A stretch of 64,000 bases of DNA from Phytoactinopolyspora mesophila (GTDB lineage: Bacteria > Actinomycetota > Actinomycetes > Jiangellales > Jiangellaceae), in NCBI RefSeq assembly GCF_010122465.1, contig NZ_WLZY01000001.1, forward strand, positions 1,087,010-1,151,009, given 5' to 3'. This document shows, one piece after another, positions 38,055 through 49,018 of this stretch (position 1 is its first letter; every line of letters starts with the position of its first letter). A program made the translations under genes and the position numbers. The notes beneath the pieces are model-generated. The model was not told where the DNA came from and did not search any database. It was given only the letters and a program-made list of their open reading frames with translations.

Positions 38055-38597
38055 ATGCGGGTTGCCGAAGCGGTCGAACGCGACAGTGAGCCGGAACCGG
38101 CTGCCGTGGCGCGGCTGGCGGAGCTGCTGCGGACCGCCCGGCGCCCGGTGTTCGTCGCCGGGCTGGAAGCGCGGCCGGCCGATGCGCGGGATGCTCTGAC
38201 GACGCTGGCCACGCTCAGCGGAGCCCTGCTGGCGACCTCGACGGCGGCACGTGGCTTGTTCGCCGGCAATCCGTGGTCGATCGACCTGCCCGAGGGCTTC
38301 TCCCCACCCTTTGCCAGTGAGCTCATGCGCGACGCCGATTTGGTGGTCGCCTGGGGAAGCACCGGCGACGCCGCACCGCTGCACGACGGCGGGCTGATCG
38401 CCCCGGAAACGAAAGTCGTGCGGGTCGACGCCAGCGCCGATGCTTCGAACGTACATACACATGCGGATCTCGGCCTGGCCGGCGACGTGCGGGCTACCGC
38501 ACAGGCCGCCGTCGACGCGCTGCGAACCTGTCCCCGCACACTATTGACCTGGCGCACCCCCCAGCTGCGCCGGCGCATCGCCAGGCACAGCCAGTAA
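38055..38597 (+). CDS. Orphan central domain of a thiamine-diphosphate enzyme
   Basis: This 180-residue product resembles only the middle (TPP_enzyme_M) domain of acetolactate synthase-like enzymes: AARLAELLRTARRPVFVAGL, LATSTAARGLFAGNPW, ADLVVAWGSTGD and KVVRVDASADA. The N-terminal Pyr and C-terminal PP domains that bind ThDP are absent on both sides, so it cannot be a complete enzyme. The ATG at 38055 has AGGGGAGA upstream, so it may still be translated. It could be a remnant or a single-domain protein. A different TPP-enzyme gene lies at the right edge of the window. Confidence 0.65.
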   Translation: MRVAEAVERDSEPEPAAVARLAELLRTARRPVFVAGLEARPADARDALTTLATLSGALLATSTAARGLFAGNPWSIDLPEGFSPPFASELMRDADLVVAWGSTGDAAPLHDGGLIAPETKVVRVDASADASNVHTHADLGLAGDVRATAQAAVDALRTCPRTLLTWRTPQLRRRIARHSQ

Positions 38598-38639
38598 CAA
38601 GAGGCGCGGCCGAGTGGCACCCAACTACCCACTCAGCTG

Positions 38640-38709
38640 AGCTTCATGGCCTCCCGTAACGTTCCCCCACACCAATCCGGCCCTTACCGTTACGCCAGGC
38701 CATGAAGCT
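38640..38709. repeat. Palindrome of the TTCRTGGCCTC family, copy C
   Basis: Arms 38640-38661 and 38688-38709 pair at all but two positions. The core GCTTCATGGCCTCCCGTAACG matches copies A and B near vapBC. It lies 42 bp after the orphan TPP-domain gene. Confidence 0.8.
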
Positions 38710-38782
38710 GCACGCTGCCGTACCCCCTAGCAGCACTGGCGCACGGCGAGCCGTAGCCGGGCGTCGGGACCAGACCAACTAA

Positions 38783-38896
38783 GGCTCCGGTAGATGGAGT
38801 CTCTCCATGGTGTGGTGGGCATCAGCGAGGGAGGCCGACGGCGAACCCCTCCGCGATCCAAGTCTGCTGGGCAAGGAGAGCCTCCAGGCCGGAGCC
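38783..38896 (+). repeat. MITE-like palindromic element, unit A
   Basis: The 438 bp between 38598 and 39035 hold no gene; this 114-bp unit is one of two tandem repeats there. Its ends are imperfect inverted repeats (38783-38806 with 38875-38896, outer GGCTCCGG). The interior (GGTGGGCATCAGCGAGGGAG and AGTCTGCTGGGC) is shared with unit B and with units C and D at 56.5 kb. Short open frames through it are not taken as genes. Confidence 0.85.
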
Positions 38897-38905
38897 ACCA
38901 AGCGA

Positions 38906-39023
38906 GGCTCTGGTAGATGGAGTCTCTCCATGGTGTGGCGGGCATCAGCGAGGGAGGCCGATGGGCGAAGCCCTCGATCCGACCGAGTCTGCTGGGCGAG
39001 GAGAGACTCCATCTACCAGAGCC
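38906..39023 (+). repeat. MITE-like palindromic element, unit B
   Basis: This 118-bp unit has perfect 24-bp terminal inverted repeats (38906-38929 and 39000-39023, beginning GGCTCTGGTAGATGG) around a 70-bp centre. The centre is nearly the same as in unit A, nine bases to the left. No target-site duplication is evident. It ends 12 bp from the stop of the minus-strand O-demethylase gene. Confidence 0.88.
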
Positions 39024-39035
39024 GTTGAAACTGGC

Positions 39036-41187
<2,152 letters not shown>

Positions 41188-41191
<4 letters not shown>

Positions 41192-41916
41192 GCCAGCACC
41201 TCCGTGACCTGCGGATAGAGCCGCATGTAGGCTTCGCCCATAGTGCTGTGCGGCAGGCCCAGGTTGGGGCCGGCGTTCCGCTTGAGCTGCACACCGCGCC
41301 GCTTGGCGAGGTCGGTGTAGTAGTCCCACATGTGCTGCTGCGCCGGCAGACACTCCATGGCCTTGCGCTTGGTGTCGAACACGGAGGTGATGTCGAGCAG
41401 CACCTCCGGTTTGAAGTCACATTGCTCGGGCTGGTGCGGCTCGAAGAAGAACACCGGCGGAGCACCGAGCGCTTCGCCGGGTGCGTCGTAACCGACCGCC
41501 TGGGCGAGCACCCTCGCGTGCAGGGCCATCCGGGCAGCCGCGGGATGGTCCTGGTTGTACGGGTCGGTCAGCGGATGGGTGAGAACCACCGACGGATTCA
41601 CCTCACGATAGACGTGCACGATCCGATCGACGAGTTCGCTGGTCTCCTGGAGCGGGTAGTCCCCGGCGTCGAGGAATTCGATCTCCGCCCCGAGTACCCC
41701 GGCGGCGTTGGCTGCCTCGGTCCGGCGAAGCTCCTTGATTTCGTCGAGGTTCTTACCCGCCCGCCACGCTTTCGCGGATTCGCCTCGTTCGCCATAGGTC
41801 AGGCAGAGCACCTTGGCCCGTTCACCACGGGCGGTGGCCAGTGCGATCGCCCCCGCCGCCCGCCAGACGAAGTCGCCCGCGTGGGCACTGATCACGAGTA
41901 GCGGGTTGGCTGTCAT
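41188..41916 (-). CDS. galB: GalB-like 4-oxalomesaconate hydratase (PIG-L fold)
   Basis: This 242-residue PIG-L/LmbE-fold protein matches the GalB subfamily, in which a deacetylase fold hydrates 4-oxalomesaconate. The metal-site motif reads AHAGDFVWRAAGAIALA instead of AHPDD, and YGERGESAKAWRAG and DPYNQDHPAAARM follow. The ATG at 41916 has AAGGAG upstream. GalB was described in Pseudomonas putida gallate breakdown. It is divergent from the second O-demethylase gene, with 220 bp between them. Confidence 0.8.
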
Positions 41917-42062
41917 GGCACGGCATCTCCTTCGATCCGCTCGGCTGCGGCGATCTGCGCCATCGACGGGTCGCAGTCTCGTACCGAACGACACTAGAAG
42001 CGCCTGGTCGACGCCGTGAGGTCTTGGAGTCCGGTCTGCTCTACGTCGAAACTCCGGGGCGA

Positions 42063-42076
42063 CTCAGTCATTTGTC
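42063..42076. promoter_or_regulatory. Shared motif CTACGTCATTTGTC, site 3
   Basis: The site reads CTCAGTCATTTGTC. It has the ten-base core GTCATTTGTC in common with sites 1 and 2. It lies between the divergent galB-like and second ligM-like operons, 61 bp upstream of the latter. Confidence 0.45.
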
Positions 42077-42136
42077 GCGGTCAAGTCGGTCTCGATGCCG
42101 GACGTATCACGCCGCCGGCTCGGCTCTACTGGCTGA

Positions 42137-43501
42137 ATGGAACGCGAGAGTCTCGAAACTGCTATTCAGCGGGTTGGAACACCGGTAGACCTGTTGCGCA
42201 ACTCGGCCGTTCGTCCGCACACCTTCCCGGTCGCACCGGAATTCACCAACTGGCGCACGGAGCAGAAGGCGTGGCGCCGCTCGTGTGTGCTGTTCGACCA
42301 ATCACACCATATGACCGACCTCTATATCAGCGGCAAGGACGCACTGAGGCTGCTGAGCGATTTCGGCGTCAACAGCTTTGCCTCGTTCACACCTGGCAAA
42401 GCCAAGCAGTACGTGGCTGTGAATCCGGACGGGCAGCTGATCGGTGACGCCATCCTCTTCCGTCTCGACGACGAACTGTTCGATGTCGTCGGTCATCCAA
42501 CCGTGCCGAACTGGCTGCAATACCGCGCCGAGACCGGCGGGTACGACGTCAGCATCGAACGTGACGACAACTCCTACGACCGGCCTTCCGGCCCGCCTTC
42601 GGTCTACCGCTACGAACTGCAGGGACCGGCCGCGTATCAGCTGATCGAGAAGCTCACCGGCGAGCCCGTTCCCGACGTCAGGTTCTTCAACATGACCGAG
42701 CTCACGATCGCCGGACACCGTGTGCGTGCGCTTCGCCATGGCATGGCCGGTCAGCCTGGTCTGGAGCTGTTCGGACCGTGGGCCGAAGGCCAGGACGTGC
42801 TGGCCGCCATCCTCGCCGCGGGGCCGGAGTTCGGCCTGGTCCGGGCCGGCGCCAAGGCCTACTCGACGGCGAACCTGGAGTCCGGCTGGATTCCCACCGT
42901 TGTTCCCGCCATCTTCGGTCCGCGGATGCGTGGCTACCGGGACTGGCTCGACGCGAACGCGCTCGGTTCACTCGGCGGCAGCATGGACTCGCCCGACATC
43001 TCCGAGTACTACGTCACGCCGTACGACCTCGGTTACGGGCGCCATATCAAGTTCGACCACGACTTCCTGGGGCGGCAAGCACTCGAGCGGATCGCCGCGC
43101 AGCCCCGCCGGACCAAGGTGACCCTGGTGTGGAATCCGGACGACGTGGCCGCGGTGACCCGCTCGTTGTATGAGCCCGGCGTGCCCGCGAAGTACATCGA
43201 GATGCCCAAGGCGCGCTACGCGTTCTTCCAGGTCGACAAGGTGCTACGCGCCGGTGAGCAGGTGGGCATGTCGCTGGACGCCGGCTACATCGCCACCGAG
43301 CAGGACTTCGTCTCGCTGGCCACCGTCGACATCGGAGCAGCCGAGCCGGGCACCGAGGTGTCGGTGGTGTGGGGAGAGAAGCCGAACACAGCCAAGCCGG
43401 CCGTCGAGACGCATCGGCAGGTCGAGATCCGGGCCACCGTCGCCCCGGCTCCGTATGTACGCGAAGTCCGCGACTCGTATCGAGCGGCACGACCGCTCTA
43501 G
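42137..43501 (+). CDS. ligM: THF-dependent aryl-methyl-ether O-demethylase, copy 2
   Basis: This 454-residue LigM/DesA-type enzyme is the paralogue of the gene at 39036. Shared segments are FDQSHHMTDLYISGKDALRL, LRHGMAGQPGLELFGPW and FDHDFLGRQALERI, while substrate-pocket regions differ. It leads a run of co-directed genes (metF, purU, ligA, ligB, aldehyde dehydrogenase), so the methyl-THF it makes can be oxidised at once by the next product. Confusion with GcvT itself is ruled out by length and sequence. Confidence 0.83.
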   Translation: MERESLETAIQRVGTPVDLLRNSAVRPHTFPVAPEFTNWRTEQKAWRRSCVLFDQSHHMTDLYISGKDALRLLSDFGVNSFASFTPGKAKQYVAVNPDGQLIGDAILFRLDDELFDVVGHPTVPNWLQYRAETGGYDVSIERDDNSYDRPSGPPSVYRYELQGPAAYQLIEKLTGEPVPDVRFFNMTELTIAGHRVRALRHGMAGQPGLELFGPWAEGQDVLAAILAAGPEFGLVRAGAKAYSTANLESGWIPTVVPAIFGPRMRGYRDWLDANALGSLGGSMDSPDISEYYVTPYDLGYGRHIKFDHDFLGRQALERIAAQPRRTKVTLVWNPDDVAAVTRSLYEPGVPAKYIEMPKARYAFFQVDKVLRAGEQVGMSLDAGYIATEQDFVSLATVDIGAAEPGTEVSVVWGEKPNTAKPAVETHRQVEIRATVAPAPYVREVRDSYRAARPL

Positions 43502-43529
43502 CCCGCCCTCACAGGCTTAGGAGATTTCC

Positions 43530-44411
43530 GTGACTGTTGACCAGGAAGCCGCCGGCAGCGGGCGCCGCCGCCGCGATCTCGCGGCGTTGGTGCACGACAT
43601 GAGCTACGAGGTCATGCCGTTCGAGAGCACCGAGCACGATGTTCTCGCAGCCGTCCCGACGTCAATCCGGTTGACGGTGACGACGACCCAGAAGAGAGGG
43701 CTCGACGCCACGTTGGAGCTGACCGAGCGCCTCCTGGACCACGGCTATGCCGTGGCACCGCATCTGCCGGCGCGGTTGTTCATCGACCAGGCTCACGTCC
43801 GCGACGTCGTGGCTCGCCTCCGGGAGAAGGACGTGCGGTCGGTGTTCGTGATCGGTGGAGACTCGCCGACGGCGGCCGGCCGCTACGCTGACGCCTACTC
43901 ACTGTTGCAAGCCCTGCGGGAGGCGGATCACCCCTTCGACGAGGTCGGAATCGGCGGGTATCCAGAAGGGCACGCGAACATTCCCCAGGAGGCCATCGAG
44001 CTGGCATTGAAACAGAAGGCTCCGATGGCCAGCCATCTGATCACGCAGATGTGCTTCGACACCAGGACGACGGTGTCGTGGGCCCGGCGGGTGGCCGAGG
44101 CCGGCATCGAGGTCCCGATCCGGGTGGGCATGCCAGGTCCGGTCAACCGGCAGAAGCTGGTACGTGTCTCCGCCGGCCTCGGATTGGGGCAATCCGCGCG
44201 CTTCCTGCGCAAACAGCAGAGCGTGCTGTGGCGGTTCCTGCTTCCGGGCGGCTACGACCCGACGAAGTTCGCCAAGCACCTGGGTGCGGAGGTCAACAGG
44301 TGCGGCACCGGCATCCGGGGATTGCACATCTTCACCTTCAACGAGCTGCGCAGGACCGAGGCGTGGCGGCAGAAGCTGCTGGCCTTGCTCACCGGGAGGA
44401 ATGAAGCATGA
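43530..44411 (+). CDS. metF: Methylenetetrahydrofolate reductase
   Basis: This 293-residue FAD-linked TIM-barrel enzyme of the MetF family has VTTTQKRGLDATLELTERLL, a substrate segment HLPARLFIDQAHV, FVIGGDSP, and ITQMCFDTRTTVSW. In this operon it most likely runs in the oxidative direction, from 5-methyl-THF to 5,10-methylene-THF, as MetF does beside LigM in Sphingobium. It starts at GTG 43530 after AGGAGA. The stop overlaps the purU start. Confidence 0.87.
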   Translation: MTVDQEAAGSGRRRRDLAALVHDMSYEVMPFESTEHDVLAAVPTSIRLTVTTTQKRGLDATLELTERLLDHGYAVAPHLPARLFIDQAHVRDVVARLREKDVRSVFVIGGDSPTAAGRYADAYSLLQALREADHPFDEVGIGGYPEGHANIPQEAIELALKQKAPMASHLITQMCFDTRTTVSWARRVAEAGIEVPIRVGMPGPVNRQKLVRVSAGLGLGQSARFLRKQQSVLWRFLLPGGYDPTKFAKHLGAEVNRCGTGIRGLHIFTFNELRRTEAWRQKLLALLTGRNEA

Positions 44412-45280
44412 CTGAACAGAACCCGCAACAGGACCACGGGCGGTTGATCGTGCAAGGTGCCGATCGGCCCGGCATCGTGTCGAGCGTGTCGCGCGTGCTC
44501 ACCGAGCACGGGGCCAACATCGTGGCGCTCGACCAATCGTCGAGCGACCCGGAAGGGGGCAGGTTCTTCCAGCGCACGGTCTTCCATCTGCCGAAGCTAT
44601 CGATGCGGTTCGACGAGCTGAACGAAGCGCTGCGGACGAAGCTGGGCGACGAGCTCGGGCTCGACTTCCACCTCGTCGAGGCGAAACGACGTAAGCGGGT
44701 CGCCATCTTCGTGTCGAAGGCGGATCATTGCCTGCTCGACCTGCTCTGGCGGCAGCGGCGCGGCGAGCTCTCCATGACCGTGCCGATGGTGGTCTCCAAC
44801 CATCCGGATCTCGGTGAGGAGGTGCGGCGGTTCGAGATCCCGTTCTTCCACGTTCCGGTGGAGAAAGACAGCAAACCGGCCGCGGAGAAGGAGCAGCTGA
44901 ACCTGCTCAATGGCAACGTCGACCTGCTCGTGCTGGCCCGCTACATGCAGATTCTCTCCGGCGACTTCCTGGAGGAGCTGGGAGTACCGGTCATCAACAT
45001 CCATCATTCCTTCCTGCCCGCTTTCATGGGCGCCGGCCCGTATCTGCGGGCAAAGGAGCGTGGCGTGAAGCTGATCGGCGCGACCGCTCACTACGTGACC
45101 GAAGACCTCGACGAGGGGCCGATCATCGAGCAGGACGTCATCCGTGTCTCGCATCGTGAGTCGGCCCGGGACCTGCAGCGCAAAGGCGCCGACGTGGAAC
45201 GCAGCGTGTTGGCTCGCGCGGTGGCCTGGCATTGCGAGGACCGGATCATCCGGGACGGAAACACCAGTGTCGTGTTCTAG
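44408..45280 (+). CDS. purU: Formyltetrahydrofolate deformylase
   Basis: This 290-residue protein has an N-terminal ACT domain (LIVQGADRPGIVSSVSRVL, residues about 13-31) and a formyltransferase-type hydrolase domain with VINIHHSFLPAFMGAGPY and GATAHYVTEDLDEGPIIEQ. It hydrolyses 10-formyl-THF to formate and THF. In the Sphingobium demethylation system the formyl group is handled by LigH; here PurU would empty the folate and release formate. FolD, needed between MetF and PurU, is not in the window. Confidence 0.9.
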   Translation: MTEQNPQQDHGRLIVQGADRPGIVSSVSRVLTEHGANIVALDQSSSDPEGGRFFQRTVFHLPKLSMRFDELNEALRTKLGDELGLDFHLVEAKRRKRVAIFVSKADHCLLDLLWRQRRGELSMTVPMVVSNHPDLGEEVRRFEIPFFHVPVEKDSKPAAEKEQLNLLNGNVDLLVLARYMQILSGDFLEELGVPVINIHHSFLPAFMGAGPYLRAKERGVKLIGATAHYVTEDLDEGPIIEQDVIRVSHRESARDLQRKGADVERSVLARAVAWHCEDRIIRDGNTSVVF

Positions 45281-45291
45281 AAGGGAGAACC

Positions 45292-45669
45292 GTGGTCGAC
45301 GCTAACGAACGGCGAACGGAGTCGCGGACGAAGGCACGCGACGACTACCTGCTCGACATCGAGCACGCCCGGCGGGGCTACGCCCTCAACCGGATGTGCG
45401 GCTCGCTCATGCATGCCGAGAACCGAAGCCGGTTCAGCGCGGATGAGGCGGCCTATTGCGACGAGTTCGGGCTCTCGCCCGAACAGAAACACGCCGTCCT
45501 GGAGCGTGATTGGACGGCGATGATGGACCTCGGCGGGTCCATCTTCTACACGTTCAAGCTCGCCATGCTGGACAAGAAGTCGATGCAGTACCTCGGCGGT
45601 GTGTTCACCGGAATGTCCACCGAAGAGTTCATCGAGGCAATGCAATCAGGAGGGCGGAAGTTTGGCTGA
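45292..45669 (+). CDS. ligA: Extradiol dioxygenase small subunit (LigA-like)
   Basis: This 125-residue subunit resembles the alpha subunit of protocatechuate 4,5-dioxygenase: YALNRMCGSLMHAENRSRF, EFGLSPEQKHAVLERDWTAM and YLGGVFTGMSTEEF. It caps the active site of the LigB subunit. A GTG start at 45292 follows AAGGGAG; the open frame further left overlaps purU. Its stop overlaps ligB by eight bases. Confidence 0.88.
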   Translation: MVDANERRTESRTKARDDYLLDIEHARRGYALNRMCGSLMHAENRSRFSADEAAYCDEFGLSPEQKHAVLERDWTAMMDLGGSIFYTFKLAMLDKKSMQYLGGVFTGMSTEEFIEAMQSGGRKFG

Positions 45670-46528
45670 CATCATCTGGGGTCTTGCCACCTCGCATGTG
45701 CCGTCCATCGGTGCGGCGATGGACAACCACAAGACCGAAGATCCCTACTGGAAGCCGCTGTTCGACGGCTACGCGCCCGCACGCAGGTGGATGGCCGAAC
45801 ACCCGCCGGACGTCGCGGTGATCGTTTACAACGACCACGCCAACTCCATCGACATGGACCTCGTGCCCACGTTCGCCGTGGGTACCGCCGCCGCCTACGA
45901 CGTCGCCGATGAGGGATGGGGCCGACGGCCGGTGCCACCGGTGATCGGCGCCCCGGAGTTGAGCGAGCACCTCGTTCGCGAGCTGCTGGACTCGTCGTTC
46001 GACATCGCCACCTGCAACCGGCTCGATGTCGACCACGGGCTGACCGTGCCGCTGTCCGTCTACTGCCCGGAGCCGGGAGACGCCTGGCCGTGCGCCGTCG
46101 TTCCGGTGCTCGTCAACGTCATTCAATCCCCCCAGCCGACCGCCGCCCGCTGCTACGAGTTCGGCAAGGCGATCGGCCAAGCCATCAGGTCATTCCCGCA
46201 AGACACGAAGGTCGCCGTCTTCGGCACCGGCGGGATGTCCCACCAGCTGGCCGGCGCCCGGGCGGGATTGATCAACGAGGAGTTCGACCGCCGGTTCCTC
46301 CAGGCGATCGAGAACGATCCTGAGTCGCTGGCGGCCCTCTCCCGTGAGGATTACGTCCGGGAGGCGGGCACCGAGGGCATCGAGATGATCATGTGGCTGG
46401 TGATGCGCGGGGCGATGAGCGAGCGCATCTCTCGAGTCCATGACACCTACCATGTGCCGGCCTCCAACACCGCGGCGGCGCTCGCGCTGTTCCAGGATCT
46501 CGGCGACCGGGAGCCAGCGGCGGTGTAA
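45662..46528 (+). CDS. ligB: Extradiol dioxygenase catalytic subunit (LigB-like)
   Basis: This 288-residue subunit is a class III extradiol dioxygenase. The Fe(II) ligands are recognisable in LATSHVPSIGAAMDN (His near residue 11) and VYNDHANSID (His near 60), and the catalytic His in VDHGLTVPL. The C-terminal part has GTGGMSHQLAG. The start is TTG 45662 after AGGAGGGCGG; no ATG is available in frame. Protocatechuate, gallate and 3-O-methylgallate are possible substrates; the presence of GalB and LigK types with no LigC or LigI points to gallate. Confidence 0.88.
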   Translation: MADIIWGLATSHVPSIGAAMDNHKTEDPYWKPLFDGYAPARRWMAEHPPDVAVIVYNDHANSIDMDLVPTFAVGTAAAYDVADEGWGRRPVPPVIGAPELSEHLVRELLDSSFDIATCNRLDVDHGLTVPLSVYCPEPGDAWPCAVVPVLVNVIQSPQPTAARCYEFGKAIGQAIRSFPQDTKVAVFGTGGMSHQLAGARAGLINEEFDRRFLQAIENDPESLAALSREDYVREAGTEGIEMIMWLVMRGAMSERISRVHDTYHVPASNTAAALALFQDLGDREPAAV

Positions 46529-46568
46529 AGGCCCGCACGCATGAGTCACCACAGAGAGGTGGATTGTC

Positions 46569-48068
46569 ATGGCTGAAGTGCTCGACACGTCGGCACAGGT
46601 GAAGACGGGCCTGTTCATCGCCGGAAAGGAACGACAGACGACACAACTGCTGGCGGTCGCGGATCCGGGCCGGCCGGGTGCACTCGCCGGGTATGCGGCC
46701 GCCGCGTCGGAGGCGGACGTCGCGGACGCGGTGTCCTCGGCGAAGGAGGCTTTCCCAGCTTGGTCGGCCTTGCCGGCGGCGGAGCGGGCCAGGCTGATGG
46801 CCGAGGCGATCGAAGGTATCGAGGAGCAGCGCGACACCGACGCGGCGATCCTGTCTCGGGAGAACGGGAAGATCGTGCACGAGGCGTGGGTCGACGCGCT
46901 CGTCTTCCAGATCCGGTGGCAGCTGGCACTGTCCCTGGCCGATCAGGTCGATACCGGGAAGGTCCTGGAGCCGGCCCCGGGGATCCCGGTGACGACCCAG
47001 GTGCGCTATCAGCCGCTGGGCGTGGTCACCGTCATCGTGCCGTTCAACTGGCCGATCGCGATTCTCGGAGCGTCGCTGCCACATGCCCTGCTGGCCGGGA
47101 ACACCGTGATCGTCAAGCCGCCTCCCACCGCGCCGCTGGCCACCACCCGAGTCGTTCAGCGGGTGGCCGAGGCACTGCCTCCAGGGGTGCTGAACGTCGT
47201 CACGGGACCCGACGAGAACATGACCGGCTTGATCCAGAACACCGACATCGCGAAGGTGTGTTTCACCGGCTCCGTGAGCGGCGGCAAGAAGATCATGGAA
47301 ATGGCGGCGCGGACACTCACCCGGGTGACACTCGAACTCGGCGGCAACGATCCCGCGGTCATCCTCGATGACGCGATCTTGGACGACACCCATCTCGACC
47401 GCCTGTTCGCCGCGATCTACGACACCACCGGGCAGATCTGTATGAATGCCAAGCGGGTTTACGTGCACCGGTCGCGGCTGGACGAGGTCGTCGACGGGCT
47501 CGCCGGCCGGCTGGAGAACACAGTCATCGGCTACGGGCTGCACGAAGGCACCACCATGGGCCCACTGCATTCACCGGCGCAGAAGGCATTCGTCGACGAC
47601 CTCATCCGCGAAGCGAAGGACGCGGGGGCTGACGTGCGCGAGTTCGGTCAGCTGCCGGCTGGGGACGACCTAGCGGGTGGCAACTACCTGCGGCCCGCGA
47701 TCGTCGTCGATCCCGACCCCGGCCTACGAGTTGTCAGCGAGGAGCAGTTCGGTCCCGTCATCCCCGTGCTGCCTTTCGACACCGATGACGAGGCTCTGCA
47801 ACACGCCAACGACACCTGGGCCGGTCTGGGTGCGTCCGTCTGGAGCACCGATCAGAACCGTGCCGGCAATCTCGCGACACGCATCGCCGCAGGGTACATC
47901 TGGATCAACGACCACGGCGCCACCCGCCTTGACCTGCGCGCCCCGTTCGGGGGCATGAAGCAATCCGGCATCGGGCGCGAACAAGGCATCGAGGGCATCC
48001 GGGCGTTCCAAGACACCCATGCCACCGCCACTCTGGACGAAACAGCGCTCGGGAGCCAGACACATTGA
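46569..48068 (+). CDS. Aldehyde dehydrogenase
   Basis: This 499-residue NAD(P)-dependent dehydrogenase has VIVPFNWPIAILGASLPHAL for cofactor binding, the catalytic Glu in LELGGNDPAVIL and the catalytic Cys in TTGQICMNAKRVY. It is probably the last gene of the demethylation operon. In this setting vanillin or syringaldehyde is a likely substrate, in the manner of LigV/DesV. Oxidation of a ring-cleavage semialdehyde is an alternative. The gene is convergent with an iclR gene 71 bp away. Confidence 0.85.
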   Translation: MAEVLDTSAQVKTGLFIAGKERQTTQLLAVADPGRPGALAGYAAAASEADVADAVSSAKEAFPAWSALPAAERARLMAEAIEGIEEQRDTDAAILSRENGKIVHEAWVDALVFQIRWQLALSLADQVDTGKVLEPAPGIPVTTQVRYQPLGVVTVIVPFNWPIAILGASLPHALLAGNTVIVKPPPTAPLATTRVVQRVAEALPPGVLNVVTGPDENMTGLIQNTDIAKVCFTGSVSGGKKIMEMAARTLTRVTLELGGNDPAVILDDAILDDTHLDRLFAAIYDTTGQICMNAKRVYVHRSRLDEVVDGLAGRLENTVIGYGLHEGTTMGPLHSPAQKAFVDDLIREAKDAGADVREFGQLPAGDDLAGGNYLRPAIVVDPDPGLRVVSEEQFGPVIPVLPFDTDDEALQHANDTWAGLGASVWSTDQNRAGNLATRIAAGYIWINDHGATRLDLRAPFGGMKQSGIGREQGIEGIRAFQDTHATATLDETALGSQTH

Positions 48069-48139
48069 CACCTGAGAGCCTTTCGTTCGACGCCGATGGC
48101 CGTGGGCCTGCGGGCTTGCGTCCGTATGCGGTGCGGGTC

Positions 48140-49018
48140 TCAGATCAGCCCCGCGTGACGGCGGTTGAAATCGACGGTGCGCGGGTCGGGGGTGGTCTTC
48201 CGCTCGCGCAGATCCCGGGAGATGCGGTTGGCGGTGAGCCGAACTTGGTCGACGAGGCGGTGTGGATCATGCTGACTCGCGGGACACACCATACCCACCG
48301 CGGTCTCGACGGTGCCGTCCACACCCACAACCGGCGCGGCGACGGAGCTGACCTCCATCACCACGAACTGGGAGGCGATGGCATATCTGTTCTCCCGTAC
48401 CGTCTGGAGGAAATCTGTCAGCGCCGAGACGTCGGCGAGGGTGTGCGGGGTGTACCGCTTCAACGGCTCGCGAAGATATTCCTCGACCACGCTCTGGTCC
48501 GCGTAGGCCAGCAGGACAAGCCCGGTCGCGGTGATATGCAGCCGCAGCCGCCCACCGATCCGGTTCTCCCCGGTGTAGTTCGGGTGCGACCGCAGCGCCT
48601 CGAGGTACATGACGTTCATGCCGTCGCGGACAGCGAGGTTGACGGTCAGGCCGGTGCGACGGTGCAGATCCATCAGATGCGGCAGCGCGGTCTCACGCAG
48701 CCTGAGTGCCTGCGTCGAGGCCGAGGCGAGGTCGAGGATCTTACGGCTGAGCCGGTAGTGGCCTGTGTCGTCAACCTCCAGACCACCCCAGTCGAGGACC
48801 TCCCGGATGAGTCGGTGGGTGGTGGTCAGAGACAGATCCGCGTAGCGGCTGATCTCCGAGAGCGTCATCGAGCCGCCCCCGCTCGAGAAGGCTCCCAGCA
48901 GCGAAAGGACTCGTCCGGCCGCCGTGCGTTTGCAGCCCGATTCAGCGACCGGATTGTCCGGCCGCATGTCCTCGTTCGGATAGGTCTCGGCCTGCTTCAG
49001 GTCTGTCTTCTCTGGCAT
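48140..49018 (-). CDS. IclR family transcriptional regulator
   Basis: This 292-residue IclR regulator has a winged helix (MTLSEISRYADLSLTTTHRL, residues about 51-70) and an effector domain with GLTVNLAVRDGMNVMYLEAL. The start is taken at 49018 because the upstream codons belong to the intergenic region. It lies beside a second IclR gene reading the other way, with a triple palindrome array between them. It may control that operon, the preceding aromatic genes, or both. Confidence 0.83.
   Translation of the reverse strand: MPEKTDLKQAETYPNEDMRPDNPVAESGCKRTAAGRVLSLLGAFSSGGGSMTLSEISRYADLSLTTTHRLIREVLDWGGLEVDDTGHYRLSRKILDLASASTQALRLRETALPHLMDLHRRTGLTVNLAVRDGMNVMYLEALRSHPNYTGENRIGGRLRLHITATGLVLLAYADQSVVEEYLREPLKRYTPHTLADVSALTDFLQTVRENRYAIASQFVVMEVSSVAAPVVGVDGTVETAVGMVCPASQHDPHRLVDQVRLTANRISRDLRERKTTPDPRTVDFNRRHAGLI

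Noticed and set aside
38727-39028. Several 70-80 codon open frames over the MITE-like units
   Set aside because: They recur only because the element is repeated; no ribosome site or independent conservation was seen, and the terminal inverted repeats explain the structure.
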